Positions 8,172 to 17,974 of a stretch of 54,083 nucleotides of DNA are shown piece after piece. A program made the translations under genes and the position numbers. The stretch is taken from the NCBI GenBank assembly GCA_020054235.1, contig JAGVLQ010000021.1, positions 1 to 54,083 on the forward strand, written 5' to 3'. Within the stretch, counting starts at the first letter, position 1; each line of letters starts with the position of its first letter. The notes below the pieces were generated by a model. The model made no database searches. It had not been told where the DNA came from and saw only the letters and a list, made by a program, of their open reading frames with translations. The DNA comes from Candidatus Babeliales bacterium. GTDB taxonomy: Bacteria > Babelota > Babeliae > Babelales > JACPOV01.

Positions 8172-9236
8172 ATGAAATTACTCAAGTTTATTCTAATCAA
8201 TTCCTGTTTTGCCGCACTGCCGCTTTCTGCTATGGATGAGTCAAAAGATATGCCTAGCAACAAACCACTTACCTTTGAAACGTGCAATACTAATTTTCTA
8301 AAATATAACGAAAAACTAGTGGCAAATAAGTCTGAGATAAGCAATGAAACATTAATAGGAATAACGCTTGCATGCACTAATGTCATGAAAAATCTTGACA
8401 AAAATAAATGGGATAAGGGTTATAAAAGGACAAAAGATCGCCGTAAAGAAATTTATACAGAATACAAAAAAAATTCTCCACAGAATACTCTTAAGCAATT
8501 AGGGCTGATTGATGAAGAATTGAGTGATAGTGAAAAAAATGAAAATCCATATACTAACTTCCAAAAACTAATTAATAGTAAACAATTTAGCAAAAAGTAT
8601 ACCCAAGAACTTGAAAAACAAACTATATCGCTAAAAGAAAAAATTACAAAATTACAAGAACAAATTAACAACGAAGAAAAATCTGCTCAAGATCTTACAA
8701 AAAAAAGAAAAGTGATAGAACAGCAAAAAGATATCGAAAATAATCAAAAGATTTTAGAAAGCAAAGTACAAGAGATTCTTGATTTAAAAAATGAAAAAAC
8801 ATCGCTTGAAACAGACCTTAAAGATATTGAATTATTTAAAAACCTCATAGAGCAAAATATCAGCACACAAAATGAACAAGCAGAAAAACAACTACAAGAT
8901 ACCAACAATAAAATAACAGAGTTATCTACAACGATACAAACTAAATCAATAAAATTAGGAGAAACTAATACTAGCCTCCTAAGCACTGAAGATACTAGCG
9001 TCCTGGAACAATTAAAACAACAAAAAAATCTACTCACCCAAGAAATTAAAGATGCAGAAAACAAGATACAAGAACTAAAAAATCTTCTACAACAAATGAC
9101 TACAAAAAAAGAATATATGGAAAAGGGAACATCAAGAACATTGCATACTCTTTCATATTATCTTTCTTCCTTATGGCCATGGGCAACTGCGGAAGAAAAT
9201 AAAGAAAAAAAATCAAGCAGTACGGATGATAAGTAA
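8172..9236 (+). CDS. Secreted long coiled-coil protein
   Basis: The 354-residue product has a signal peptide (residues 1-20, ending PLSA) and a helical N-terminal part. A nearly continuous coiled coil (about 140-330) is rich in Lys, Glu, Gln and Asn. A short Trp-containing segment lies near the C-terminus (YYLSSLWPWATAEE). I chose the ATG at 8172 because AAGGAG lies at 8161-8166 and the signal peptide begins there; an in-frame start at 8103 would bury it. It follows the secreted protein at 7168-8094, and the pair ends at the strong terminator 9256-9287. Function is unknown. Confidence 0.75.
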   Translation: MKLLKFILINSCFAALPLSAMDESKDMPSNKPLTFETCNTNFLKYNEKLVANKSEISNETLIGITLACTNVMKNLDKNKWDKGYKRTKDRRKEIYTEYKKNSPQNTLKQLGLIDEELSDSEKNENPYTNFQKLINSKQFSKKYTQELEKQTISLKEKITKLQEQINNEEKSAQDLTKKRKVIEQQKDIENNQKILESKVQEILDLKNEKTSLETDLKDIELFKNLIEQNISTQNEQAEKQLQDTNNKITELSTTIQTKSIKLGETNTSLLSTEDTSVLEQLKQQKNLLTQEIKDAENKIQELKNLLQQMTTKKEYMEKGTSRTLHTLSYYLSSLWPWATAEENKEKKSSSTDDK

Positions 9237-9255
9237 TTGTTAAACAAACTTTTAT

Positions 9256-9287
9256 AAAAAAGGCCGTAAAATTTACGGCCTTTTTTT
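9256..9287 (+). terminator. Strong rho-independent terminator
   Basis: AAAAAGGCCGTAAA and TTTACGGCC form a hairpin followed by seven T. The A-tract on the other side makes it potentially bidirectional. It closes the two-gene secreted coiled-coil unit at 7168-9236. Confidence 0.85.
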
Positions 9288-9289
9288 AT

Positions 9290-9318
9290 TTCACTAATTT
9301 TTGTAAAATCTTTATACT
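9290..9318 (+). promoter_or_regulatory. Promoter directly before the helicase gene
   Basis: TTCACT (9290-9295) and TATACT (9313-9318) have 17-base spacing. The -10 ends only eight bases before the helicase ATG at 9327, so the transcript would start at or just before the start codon. No ribosome binding site is visible, consistent with a leaderless mRNA. Confidence 0.5.
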
Positions 9319-9326
9319 AACATCTT

Positions 9327-11552
9327 ATGAATACACAAAATTTTAAAGATTTTTTTTCACAACAACTCAACGAACAACAGCAACAAGCTGTTACCCATAA
9401 CAAAGGGCCTTTGCTGGTCATTGCCGGTGCTGGTTCTGGTAAAACACGCGTAATTACTGCACGCATCATCAATTTAATGTTGAATGGCATTGATCCGCAA
9501 TCAATTCTTGCTCTTACCTTTACCAACAAAGCAGCTGGCGAAATGAAGGAGCGCATTCACAACTTTGTACAAGGACAAAAACCTTTTATAGGCACGTTTC
9601 ATGCTTATTGTTTGCAACTATTAAAAACACATGCTGATCTTTTAGAGCTACCTACCTTTACTATTATGGATGCTGATGATCAGCAACAGTTATTAACCTC
9701 TATTATCAAGCGCGCAGGTTTTGAAAAACGCATTGCAGCAAAAAGTTTGGGCTATCAAATTAGTACGCTTAAAAATTCATTAAGTACAGCAAGCACACTT
9801 CAATCTGCTGATCATTTGGTACAACAATTGTATCGTGAATATGAGCGCGAAAAAAAAGTAAGCAAATGTTTAGATTTTGATGATCTTTTACTTGAAACAC
9901 TGAATTTATTTAAGCACGAATCCTTTAAAGCAACAATGCAAAAAACTGTTCGCCATATTTTGGTTGATGAATATCAAGATACCAATACCGTACAACATGC
10001 ATTACTCAAGCATTTAGCCTTAGAAAAAAAAGATCAGATGGCTATCGATTCTTTATGCGTCGTTGGCGATGAAGATCAGTCAATATATTCTTGGCGGGGT
10101 GCAACGGTTGCCAACATTTTGCATTTTCAAAAAGATTTTCCAAACACAACCGTCATAAAAATTGAACAAAATTATCGCTCGATGCAACCGATTTTGCAGG
10201 TTGCTAATCATGTTATTGATAACAATCAACAGCGTAATCCCAAAAAATTATGGTCAACCAAAATAGGCAATGATCGCGTACGCTCATTACAATGCATGTC
10301 GGGCTATCAAGAAGGTGATGCAGTTGCGCATGCCGTAAAACATTTACGCAAAAAAAGCACTAAGCAATCTTTTGCGGTATTGTATCGCGCACATTATCAG
10401 TCCCGCACCATTGAAGAATCATTGATTCGCCATTCAATTCCTTATACCATTATTGGCGGCATACAGTTTTATGAGCGCAAGGAAATTAAAGACATGCTTG
10501 CGTATTTACGCTTGTCAGTAAACCCATTTGATCGTATTTCATTTTTTAGGGCCATCAATTGCCCAGCACGAGGTCTTGGTGATAAATTCCAAGAACAATT
10601 TTATGAAATTTGGGACCAACAGCCATTCATGACCTTTTCCGATATTATACAAAATATGATAAAAGAAAAAATTACTGTTGGTGTTAAACAAAAAGCACTG
10701 GAAGATTTCTTAGAAATTTTTGCACCTATAGACCATAATGACGCACCAAAAAAAGCTCTTGAGCATATTGTTGCAAAAACAAATTATTACAGCTATCTGA
10801 AAAATTCTTTTGACCCACAAGAAGCTGAAGCAAAAATTGAAAACGTCAAAGAACTTATTCGTGCAACAACATTTTTTGAGCAAAATGGTATCCATAGCAT
10901 AAAAACTTTTTTGCAAGAAGTTGCCTTAATGCAAGAAAAAGCAGCGGGACAAGAAGATAACCCCGATGCAATCAAACTTATGACCTTACATGCAGCAAAG
11001 GGACTCGAGTTTGATATGGTTGCCCTTACTGGTCTTGAAGAAGGAATTTTTCCCAGTGGTCGCTCGAGCTACGAAGATGAAAAATTGGAAGAAGAACGCC
11101 GTCTTTTTTATGTTGGTATTACGCGTGCTAAAGAATGGCTTTTGCTCACGCATGCACGCTATCGCTATACCTTTGGCTCAATGACTGATCAAATGGTATC
11201 GCGCTTTGTTCGGGAAATTCCAGAACATTTGATGCCTTCATTTGATACTTCGTATTGGCAAGAAGCACAATTTTCCGCGTTTTTTTCTGATTGGTTTGGC
11301 GTTAAAACTGCTTCATCAGTATTAACTTTTGGCACACAACCTACAAAACCACTACAAAAACCAAACGCTGTTCTTTCAAAAAGCACCGATGACGAAACTG
11401 CATGGAAAAAAAATCAACCAGTCAAACATCCTTCTTTTGGCATTGGTATCATTAAAAAAGTAGAAAAACGCGATGCTGATACCATCTTTATTACTGCTAC
11501 CTTCAAAACGGGAACTAAAAAAATTAAATCCTCGTTTTTACAGTCACTGTAA
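9327..11552 (+). CDS. pcrA: ATP-dependent 3'-5' DNA helicase, PcrA/UvrD family
   Basis: This superfamily 1A helicase acts in excision repair and in clearing replication blocks. The motifs appear in order: Q-motif LNEQQQQAV, Walker A AGAGSGKTR (about 32-40), LTFTNKAAGEM, DEYQDTN, GDEDQSIYSWRGA, QNYRS, TLHAAKGLEFD and GITRAKEW. The C-terminal small domain (GIGIIKKVEKRDADTIFITAT) is the Tudor-like fold that binds RNA polymerase in PcrA. The length of 741 residues is normal. It stands alone on the plus strand between a terminator and a convergent gene whose stop lies eight bases away. Whether it should be called uvrD or pcrA cannot be settled here. Confidence 0.95.
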   Translation: MNTQNFKDFFSQQLNEQQQQAVTHNKGPLLVIAGAGSGKTRVITARIINLMLNGIDPQSILALTFTNKAAGEMKERIHNFVQGQKPFIGTFHAYCLQLLKTHADLLELPTFTIMDADDQQQLLTSIIKRAGFEKRIAAKSLGYQISTLKNSLSTASTLQSADHLVQQLYREYEREKKVSKCLDFDDLLLETLNLFKHESFKATMQKTVRHILVDEYQDTNTVQHALLKHLALEKKDQMAIDSLCVVGDEDQSIYSWRGATVANILHFQKDFPNTTVIKIEQNYRSMQPILQVANHVIDNNQQRNPKKLWSTKIGNDRVRSLQCMSGYQEGDAVAHAVKHLRKKSTKQSFAVLYRAHYQSRTIEESLIRHSIPYTIIGGIQFYERKEIKDMLAYLRLSVNPFDRISFFRAINCPARGLGDKFQEQFYEIWDQQPFMTFSDIIQNMIKEKITVGVKQKALEDFLEIFAPIDHNDAPKKALEHIVAKTNYYSYLKNSFDPQEAEAKIENVKELIRATTFFEQNGIHSIKTFLQEVALMQEKAAGQEDNPDAIKLMTLHAAKGLEFDMVALTGLEEGIFPSGRSSYEDEKLEEERRLFYVGITRAKEWLLLTHARYRYTFGSMTDQMVSRFVREIPEHLMPSFDTSYWQEAQFSAFFSDWFGVKTASSVLTFGTQPTKPLQKPNAVLSKSTDDETAWKKNQPVKHPSFGIGIIKKVEKRDADTIFITATFKTGTKKIKSSFLQSL

Positions 11553-11559
11553 AAAATAC

Positions 11560-12123
11560 TTACATATTTCGCAATCGATCACGGGCAATCGATTCATCAT
11601 AAGAATCTTCGTATTGCTTTTTCATTTGATTAGTCATTATTGGTAAAGTCAAAGACTTATCATTAAAACGCAAAATGGTCTCAGCCAACTTTTGCATATC
11701 GGTATTTTCATCAAAAATAATATCTTTGCCAATAATCAAACCATTGGTTAATGCAACGCCATCCCCCGGTGCAACCCAATAACCTCTTTTGGTTTTAATA
11801 ACCTGATAGTATTTTTCTTGAATAGTTGGATTATCTTTCAAATAGGCACCACGCCATTTTTTTGGATTTTTCAAATTCATGGGACCAACTTCTGAGCCTT
11901 CAAAGGCAATGACATTTAAAAAATCAATGTTATTTTTGGTATGCTCAAAACTCAGAATCCCACATTCTTTGTCAATAGTATTTAAAATCTGAGCTAGGTT
12001 GGCAACATCATCAGCGATGATTACATCTATAGCTTTTTGGGCTTTCTGCCAATAAACCCAGAATGACCCTAGAAACAAGATCAGAAAAATTACGGCAATG
12101 ATAACACTCATTTTATTTTTCAT
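11560..12123 (-). CDS. Membrane-anchored protein of unknown function
   Basis: The 187-residue product has one N-terminal membrane anchor (about residues 6-26, VIIAVIFLILFLGSFWVYW). A soluble part of about 155 residues then has the look of a folded domain: NTIDKECGILSFEHTKNNI and YWVAPGDGVALTNG. The family is not recognised. The ATG at 12123 has GGAG six bases upstream. An in-frame start at 12174 would run into the repeat at 12140-12180 and is unlikely. It converges on the helicase and lies downstream of the inverted repeat pair that separates it from trpS. Confidence 0.7.
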   Translation of the reverse strand: MKNKMSVIIAVIFLILFLGSFWVYWQKAQKAIDVIIADDVANLAQILNTIDKECGILSFEHTKNNIDFLNVIAFEGSEVGPMNLKNPKKWRGAYLKDNPTIQEKYYQVIKTKRGYWVAPGDGVALTNGLIIGKDIIFDENTDMQKLAETILRFNDKSLTLPIMTNQMKKQYEDSYDESIARDRLRNM

Positions 12124-12139
12124 ACTACTCCTATTTTGA

Positions 12140-12180
12140 GTTCGTATGGTTCGAGACGCTTCGCTCCTCACCACGAACGG
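12140..12180 (+). repeat. REP-like repeat, copy 1
   Basis: On the plus strand this reads GTTCGTATGGT...CCTCACCACGAACGG around an apical GCTTCGC-type hairpin. GTTCGT pairs with ACGAAC, and GGT pairs with ACC across an AT bulge. The same outer arms recur in inverted orientation at 12268-12319. The outer arms resemble a REP-type sequence that I recall from many unrelated bacterial genomes. Confidence 0.75.
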
Positions 12181-12267
12181 AATCTATAAACTTCTAATCT
12201 GTAATTTGTATTTTAAAAATTTTATTTATGCATCACTACGATAAATTTATACAAATTTTATTATTAC

Positions 12268-12319
12268 CCGTTCGTGGTGAGGAAACATGCTCAGCATGTT
12301 GTCTCGCACCATACGAACG
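12268..12319 (-). repeat. REP-like repeat, copy 2, inverted
   Basis: It has the same outer arms as copy 1 (CCGTTCGTGGTGAGG and CTCGCACCATACGAACG) in opposite orientation. The apical hairpin is different: AACATGC pairs with GCATGTT across TCA. It ends two bases from the trpS stop, so it could act as the trpS transcript end. The 87 bases between the two copies (12181-12267) are AT-rich and carry no gene. Confidence 0.75.
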
Positions 12320-12321
12320 AA

Positions 12322-13382
<1,061 letters not shown>

Positions 13383-13383
<1 letters not shown>

Positions 13384-13718
13384 TACTGTTTTGATTTTTT
13401 GTTTGCAATATGAACGTAGGCATTTTTTTTTACCGATAATTCTTCTTGTTTACATTTTTGATTTTCAGCAAAGTACCTAAGATAAATTTTTGCTTCACCT
13501 TCTTTATTGCCTAAAACAGTTATTACAAACTGTTCATGTGGATTAATTTTATCTTGGCAATCTACAATCTGTGGAAAACCTCGAAAACCACTTTTCATTT
13601 GTTGGTACTTTGCAATTACTATTAAATGGGATTCATTTTTTATCAATAAGCTACGATGCTCCAAACACACCAAGTGTGTAACCCCGATTAATAAAACAAA
13701 TGCAATAATCTTCCGCAT
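13383..13718 (-). CDS. Small secreted protein, unknown family
   Basis: The 111-residue product has a hydrophobic signal-peptide-like start (about residues 1-18, MRKIIAFVLLIGVTHLVC). A beta-rich domain follows with SLLIKNESHLIVIAKYQ and EQFVITVLGNKEGEAKI, ending in a lysine-rich tail. The Cys at residue 18 could be a lipobox, but the preceding residues do not fit well. GGAG about ten bases before the ATG supports the start. The domain pattern is compatible with a small immunoglobulin-like fold, which is inference only. Confidence 0.65.
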
Positions 13719-13792
13719 CTAAAACACTCCAGAAAATCACTTTTATAAACTAAAAAAATATTCTATGCTCCATAATAAATAAAGGAGTCTAT

Positions 13793-14665
13793 ATGATTAG
13801 TATTCCACCATATTTAATGCAAAATTTGCAATATCTTGGAGTTTTTTCCTGGAAAGATCCCGTTGAAATTTTATTTTTTTCTTGGTTAATATATCGATTT
13901 TCATTGTGGCTTAAAGAAAACCAAACCCATACACTTTTGATTCTTTTTTATCGACTCTGCTTATTGTTAATTTGTTCACACTTTTTTCAATTTACTACCA
14001 TTAATTCATTTTTTTTCTTATATGGCCCTGCTTGTATTATGCTTTTTATCTTGGTTCATCAAGAAACATTACAGCAAAATTTTGTTACCATGAAAAAAAT
14101 AAAACCATTGAAAAATCAAACCCAAGCAAATTGGTTAGAAGTGTTATTGCGCACCTGCTTACGCACTCAAAATGCTCATAAATCATTTATTTGTATTATT
14201 GAGCAATCCGATGAACTTTCTTTATTACTTGAAGCTCCATTTTTTATGAAAAATACGATCACTGACGACTTGCTTGTATTGTTACTAGAAAGTCCACATT
14301 TAAATCCTGAAAAATTAGTTTGGCTTTCTCAGGATGGAACAATTAATGCTGTTAATGCTCTGTGGAAAAAACCTATTGATCAAACATGGCTGGCTGATAA
14401 TGTTAAAAATCAAGAAGCTTGGATTGCAAATGCCATTATGACAACACAAAAAACCGATGCCTTAGTTTTTAAATCGAATGCACAATCAGGAACTTTTGAT
14501 GTCGTTGCACAAGGAAAACTAATTGAACATCTTTCTGCAACCAATACACTACGCATCATTCGCCATTATCTTAACGTTGGCCCTCAAGCAATACCAAAAA
14601 AAGGAGATCCTGTGTATGAAAAATCTCAGCATAAAAAATCTACTGTGGAGCAATCTCACCATTAA
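13793..14665 (+). CDS. cdaA: CdaA-like diadenylate cyclase homologue, catalytic motifs lost
   Basis: CdaA makes c-di-AMP and sits in the cdaA-ybbR(cdaR)-glmM operon of many bacteria, exactly the order here. The N-terminus has three hydrophobic segments (about 24-40, 47-65, 70-90) as in CdaA. A domain of DAC size follows with a matching secondary pattern, including TDALVFKSNAQSGTFDVVAQGKL near residues 221-243. The catalytic DGA motif aligns with P172-E173-K174, and the RHR motif with N206-Q207-E208. Both are therefore absent and the enzyme is probably inactive. AAAGGAG upstream and an intact reading frame argue that the protein is still made. Family assignment rests on operon order and pattern. 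Confidence 0.75.
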   Translation: MISIPPYLMQNLQYLGVFSWKDPVEILFFSWLIYRFSLWLKENQTHTLLILFYRLCLLLICSHFFQFTTINSFFFLYGPACIMLFILVHQETLQQNFVTMKKIKPLKNQTQANWLEVLLRTCLRTQNAHKSFICIIEQSDELSLLLEAPFFMKNTITDDLLVLLLESPHLNPEKLVWLSQDGTINAVNALWKKPIDQTWLADNVKNQEAWIANAIMTTQKTDALVFKSNAQSGTFDVVAQGKLIEHLSATNTLRIIRHYLNVGPQAIPKKGDPVYEKSQHKKSTVEQSHH

Positions 14666-15005
14666 GTCTTGTTCTTTCATAGTAGGTTTTGGCTTATGGT
14701 CATTCCTGAGTCAATCTCAACGTTGCTCAATTTCTTGCTTAGCCCCAATTTGCATAATTCATAAAAATACGCAAAATATTAGCTGTCCTCCTTATGCGGA
14801 AGTTACATTGGCTGGGCAAAGATCACACTTGAGTAAACTTGATCTAAGTTCAGTTGCAATACATATCGATGCTCATAAATTACAAGAAGGAAAAAATATC
14901 ACGATTATTGCAGAAAAAGACCTTCTTTTACCTTCTTATATTAACATGCTAGACTGTAATCCTCGAATCGTTGAGCTTATCGTTGAACCATCAAAGGGCA
15001 CTTAG
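14616..15005 (+). CDS. ybbR: YbbR/CdaR-like single-domain membrane protein
   Basis: YbbR-domain proteins regulate CdaA in Firmicutes. This one has 129 residues: one membrane segment (about 17-32, CSFIVGFGLWSFLS, with the GLW typical of the family) and a single YbbR-like repeat with EVTLAGQRSHLSKLDLSSV and IHIDAHKLQEGKN. Many YbbR proteins have three or four repeats, so it is short. The ATG at 14616 has AAGGAG ten bases upstream, inside the end of cdaA. The two genes overlap by 50 bases in different frames, and the stop directly abuts the glmM ATG. Confidence 0.75.
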   Translation: MKNLSIKNLLWSNLTIKSCSFIVGFGLWSFLSQSQRCSISCLAPICIIHKNTQNISCPPYAEVTLAGQRSHLSKLDLSSVAIHIDAHKLQEGKNITIIAEKDLLLPSYINMLDCNPRIVELIVEPSKGT

Positions 15006-16325
15006 ATGATTGATAATTTATTTGGAACTGATGGAATTCGTACAACATTTGGCCTAGAGCCTCTTACTGTTCCTGCCCTCACTCAATTAGGGCAAGCAAT
15101 AGCACAATGGGCACAAATAAAATATCGACCAAATCCATCAATTCTTCTGGCACACGACACTCGCCTTTCATGTTCAATAACAAAATCAGCCCTAAAAAGT
15201 GGTCTCCTGCTCTACCCCGTTACTCTAATTGATGCACAAGTTCTTCCCTCACCTGCTCTCGGTGCTCTTTTGCAAAGCACAAAAGAATTTGATTTTGGCA
15301 TTATTATTTCTGCATCGCATAATCCTTATCAAGATAATGGCATCAAATTGATAGATCCTTGTGGAAAACTTGATTATTCCGATGAACTGAAAATTTCACA
15401 ACTTTTTGCACAAAAATATTCAAATACAGATTATACCAATTTGGGAACTGAAAAATTTAATAACCTTGAACGAACTTATAGAGAACATCTACAAAATTAT
15501 TTTAAAAAAGACTTTTTATATAATAAAAAAATTATTCTTGATTGTGCACATGGCGCAACCTACTCTTTAGCCCCTCAAATTTTCAAACATTTTGGTGCAG
15601 AGGTTATCACTCTTTTTGATAAGCCTAATGGACTTAATATTAATAAACTATGCGGAAGTTTGTATCCCGAAACATTACAGAAAGCTGTTGTAGAATATAA
15701 CGCTGATATAGGTTTTGCGTTTGATGGTGATGGCGATCGCGTCCTTGCTGTCAATCATTTTGGTCATATCAAAAATGGTGATGATATTCTTGCGCTGCTT
15801 TTGGAACATCCCTCCTACAAACCTATGAAAACCGTTGTTGGCACTATAATGACCAATCAAGGTTTTGAAGTCTTTTTAAAAAAATCACAAAGAGCTTTAA
15901 TACGCACACCGGTTGGGGATCGCCATGTGACAGAATTTTTAACTAAACACCAGCTTTTACTTGGGGGCGAACCATCTGGCCATATTATTTTACGTGATTA
16001 CCTAAGCTCCGGTGATGGTATTTTTACTGCATTGAAAACGCTGGAAGCTATTGATTATTGCAATAATTGGGATTTACAAACCTTCAAAAAATTTCCGCAA
16101 ATTCATACCACAATACGTACAAATAATAAAAAAGATTTAAATCAATTACCATTTTCTGAGATAATAGAAGCAAGCAAAGCACAACTGCATCAAGGTCGAT
16201 TGGTTATTCGCTATTCCGGAACAGAACCCGTATTGCGAATTATGGTCGAAGATGATGATTGTGAAAATGCACAGACAGTTTGTTCAACATTATCAAAAAA
16301 ATTACAAGAAACGCTATTACAATAA
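15006..16325 (+). CDS. glmM: Phosphoglucosamine mutase
   Basis: GlmM converts glucosamine-6-phosphate to glucosamine-1-phosphate on the way to UDP-GlcNAc, peptidoglycan and LPS. The sequence shows FGTDGIR at the start, the active-site phosphoserine loop ISASHNPYQDNGIK (Ser near 103), the metal loop FDGDGDRV, GGEPSGHII and the phosphate-binding RYSGTEPVLRIM. All key motifs are intact, in contrast to the dead CdaA homologue two genes upstream. The ATG follows the ybbR stop with no gap, so translation is probably coupled. The length of 439 residues is normal. Confidence 0.96.
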   Translation: MIDNLFGTDGIRTTFGLEPLTVPALTQLGQAIAQWAQIKYRPNPSILLAHDTRLSCSITKSALKSGLLLYPVTLIDAQVLPSPALGALLQSTKEFDFGIIISASHNPYQDNGIKLIDPCGKLDYSDELKISQLFAQKYSNTDYTNLGTEKFNNLERTYREHLQNYFKKDFLYNKKIILDCAHGATYSLAPQIFKHFGAEVITLFDKPNGLNINKLCGSLYPETLQKAVVEYNADIGFAFDGDGDRVLAVNHFGHIKNGDDILALLLEHPSYKPMKTVVGTIMTNQGFEVFLKKSQRALIRTPVGDRHVTEFLTKHQLLLGGEPSGHIILRDYLSSGDGIFTALKTLEAIDYCNNWDLQTFKKFPQIHTTIRTNNKKDLNQLPFSEIIEASKAQLHQGRLVIRYSGTEPVLRIMVEDDDCENAQTVCSTLSKKLQETLLQ

Positions 16326-16348
16326 TTACTCAGTTTCAGGGGGACTTT

Positions 16349-17014
16349 ATGGAACAAAAAAAATTCTTTTTTGCAAAACTTTTTGATTACTTCAAAAATT
16401 CCTTTTTACAAGGCTTACTAACAGTTCTACCAATTACATTAACGTTAGCCCTTTTTACCTTTTTCTTTCGCTTACTCAAAGGCTGGTTAGCGCCCATCTA
16501 TCTTTTGGAACCAGAATATTTACAACGAATTCCTCATTCTGAAATTTTCTTAGTTATTCTTTTTATTCTAGTTATCGGCGCAATTTTTAAAACATTTTTT
16601 ATTCGGTCATTCTTGCATTTCATTGAAACAATTTTTTTCAGAATTCCACTGATGAATCCAGTTTATTCTGGCATCAAGCAACTAGTACAAGCATTCACCG
16701 TTCCTGAAAAGTTAACCTTTAAGCAAGTGGTATTGGTAGAATTTCCACGCCAAGGAATTTTTAGTATAGGTTTTTTAACGAGCCAAGTTCCTCAAGAAAT
16801 AGCGCCAGCTAAGCATAAAAAATTCTATAATGTTTATATTCCAACTACCCCAAATCCAACAACAGGCTTTCTTGTTATAGTCTCAGAAGATGATTACAAA
16901 GTAGTTGATATGACACGACAAGAAGCTATGTCATTGATTATTTCGGGGGGAATCATTCAACCTGATAGATTTATAAAAAGATTCCTTATTGAAGAAACGC
17001 TATCCACCAAATGA
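16349..17014 (+). CDS. DUF502 family membrane protein
   Basis: The 221-residue product has two membrane segments (about 17-38 and 63-85). The family-typical sequence around IPLMNPVYSGIKQLVQAF follows, then VVLVEFPRQGIFSIGFLTSQ and the later NPTTGFLVIV and MTRQEAMSLIISGG. This layout is that of DUF502 proteins, which have no firm biochemical role. The ATG at 16349 has GGGGGA five bases upstream. It begins 23 bases after glmM and is probably the last gene of that operon. Its stop overlaps the end of the convergent holA-like gene by 15 bases. Confidence 0.85.
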   Translation: MEQKKFFFAKLFDYFKNSFLQGLLTVLPITLTLALFTFFFRLLKGWLAPIYLLEPEYLQRIPHSEIFLVILFILVIGAIFKTFFIRSFLHFIETIFFRIPLMNPVYSGIKQLVQAFTVPEKLTFKQVVLVEFPRQGIFSIGFLTSQVPQEIAPAKHKKFYNVYIPTTPNPTTGFLVIVSEDDYKVVDMTRQEAMSLIISGGIIQPDRFIKRFLIEETLSTK

Positions 17015-17971
17015 CTTACTAAAAAACTTAAAATAAAATAAATCTAAACAAAATTCATCGGATCCATTTTTTAAACGATAATCAATTTCATATAAAAAAT
17101 GGTGCGCTTGTGCAAGCTCTTGGTATGATAAATTGCGCCAATCAGTTTTAATCAAATTAAAAGGCAATCGATACGCAACTTTTTTTGCATCTAAAAATTT
17201 TTGTGCATGTGCTAATTTTACAAAACAGGTTGCCCGAAATAATTGCTCAGACCAATAAGAAATCCAAAATTGCGCAGGATATTCATTTTTTATATCATTC
17301 CATAGAGTAAAAAAACTTTTGGCTTTTTTGGAAAAAAAATAGGTACTCAAAGAAAACAGTGACTTTTCCGGAACAATAAGTGCATCAAGCCACTCATGCA
17401 TAAATTGCTGTAATGATGCATTACCGATCAATGAAGAATAATGTGCAAGCAAGCAAACTCTATCTAAAGATAAAGGTTTATTAATACCTTTATACATTTT
17501 TTGCAACATGCTCACATTATTAATTTTTTTTTCTTGAAAAAAAAATTGCGCGATTTCTTGCCATTCTTGCATTAAAACTTCATGCGGCAATTCGATTTTT
17601 TTTAGCGCTTCTTCTTGCTTGCCGAGTTGTTCTTTTGCATCAACAAAAAAAAACAAACTATGCGGACCTTGATAGTGAAGTGCAAATGTTATGAATTGCT
17701 TTTTATTCTTTGCATCAAGTTCACTAATATTTCCACACCAATAAAGTAAGGAGCTTCCCAAAAAAGGGATTGAAAGTTCTCCTTTAAAATTTTCCAATTC
17801 ATATAATGCAAGATCAATAGTACGTAACTGACCAGAATAGAATTTTGAAAAATATGTCTTTAACAATGAAAAAAATAAAACAGGATACTCATTACCTGTA
17901 AAAATGAAAACAGGAGAATTTTGGAAAATATTCGGTTGATTAAGAATTTTAAAAAATGATTGAAGATTCAT
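17000..17971 (-). CDS. holA: DNA polymerase III delta subunit (HolA-like)
   Basis: HolA opens the sliding clamp in the clamp loader. The 323-residue protein has the delta size and pattern: a divergent AAA+-like N-terminus (SPVFIFTGNEYPVLFFSLL), SLLYWCGNISELD, HSLFFFVDAK, and a C-terminal helix pair with LSYQELAQAHHFLYEID and LKNGS that is typical of delta. Overall similarity is low, as is common for this subunit, so the call is moderate. It starts three bases after the rph stop without a clear ribosome binding site, suggesting coupling. Its end overlaps the convergent DUF502 gene. Confidence 0.65.
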   Translation of the reverse strand: MNLQSFFKILNQPNIFQNSPVFIFTGNEYPVLFFSLLKTYFSKFYSGQLRTIDLALYELENFKGELSIPFLGSSLLYWCGNISELDAKNKKQFITFALHYQGPHSLFFFVDAKEQLGKQEEALKKIELPHEVLMQEWQEIAQFFFQEKKINNVSMLQKMYKGINKPLSLDRVCLLAHYSSLIGNASLQQFMHEWLDALIVPEKSLFSLSTYFFSKKAKSFFTLWNDIKNEYPAQFWISYWSEQLFRATCFVKLAHAQKFLDAKKVAYRLPFNLIKTDWRNLSYQELAQAHHFLYEIDYRLKNGSDEFCLDLFYFKFFSKSFGG

Positions 17972-17974
17972 GTA

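Noticed and set aside
14523-14615. Upstream TTG start that would lengthen the YbbR-like protein by 31 residues
   Set aside because: The extension overlaps cdaA further, and AAGGAG stands at the right distance from the ATG at 14616.
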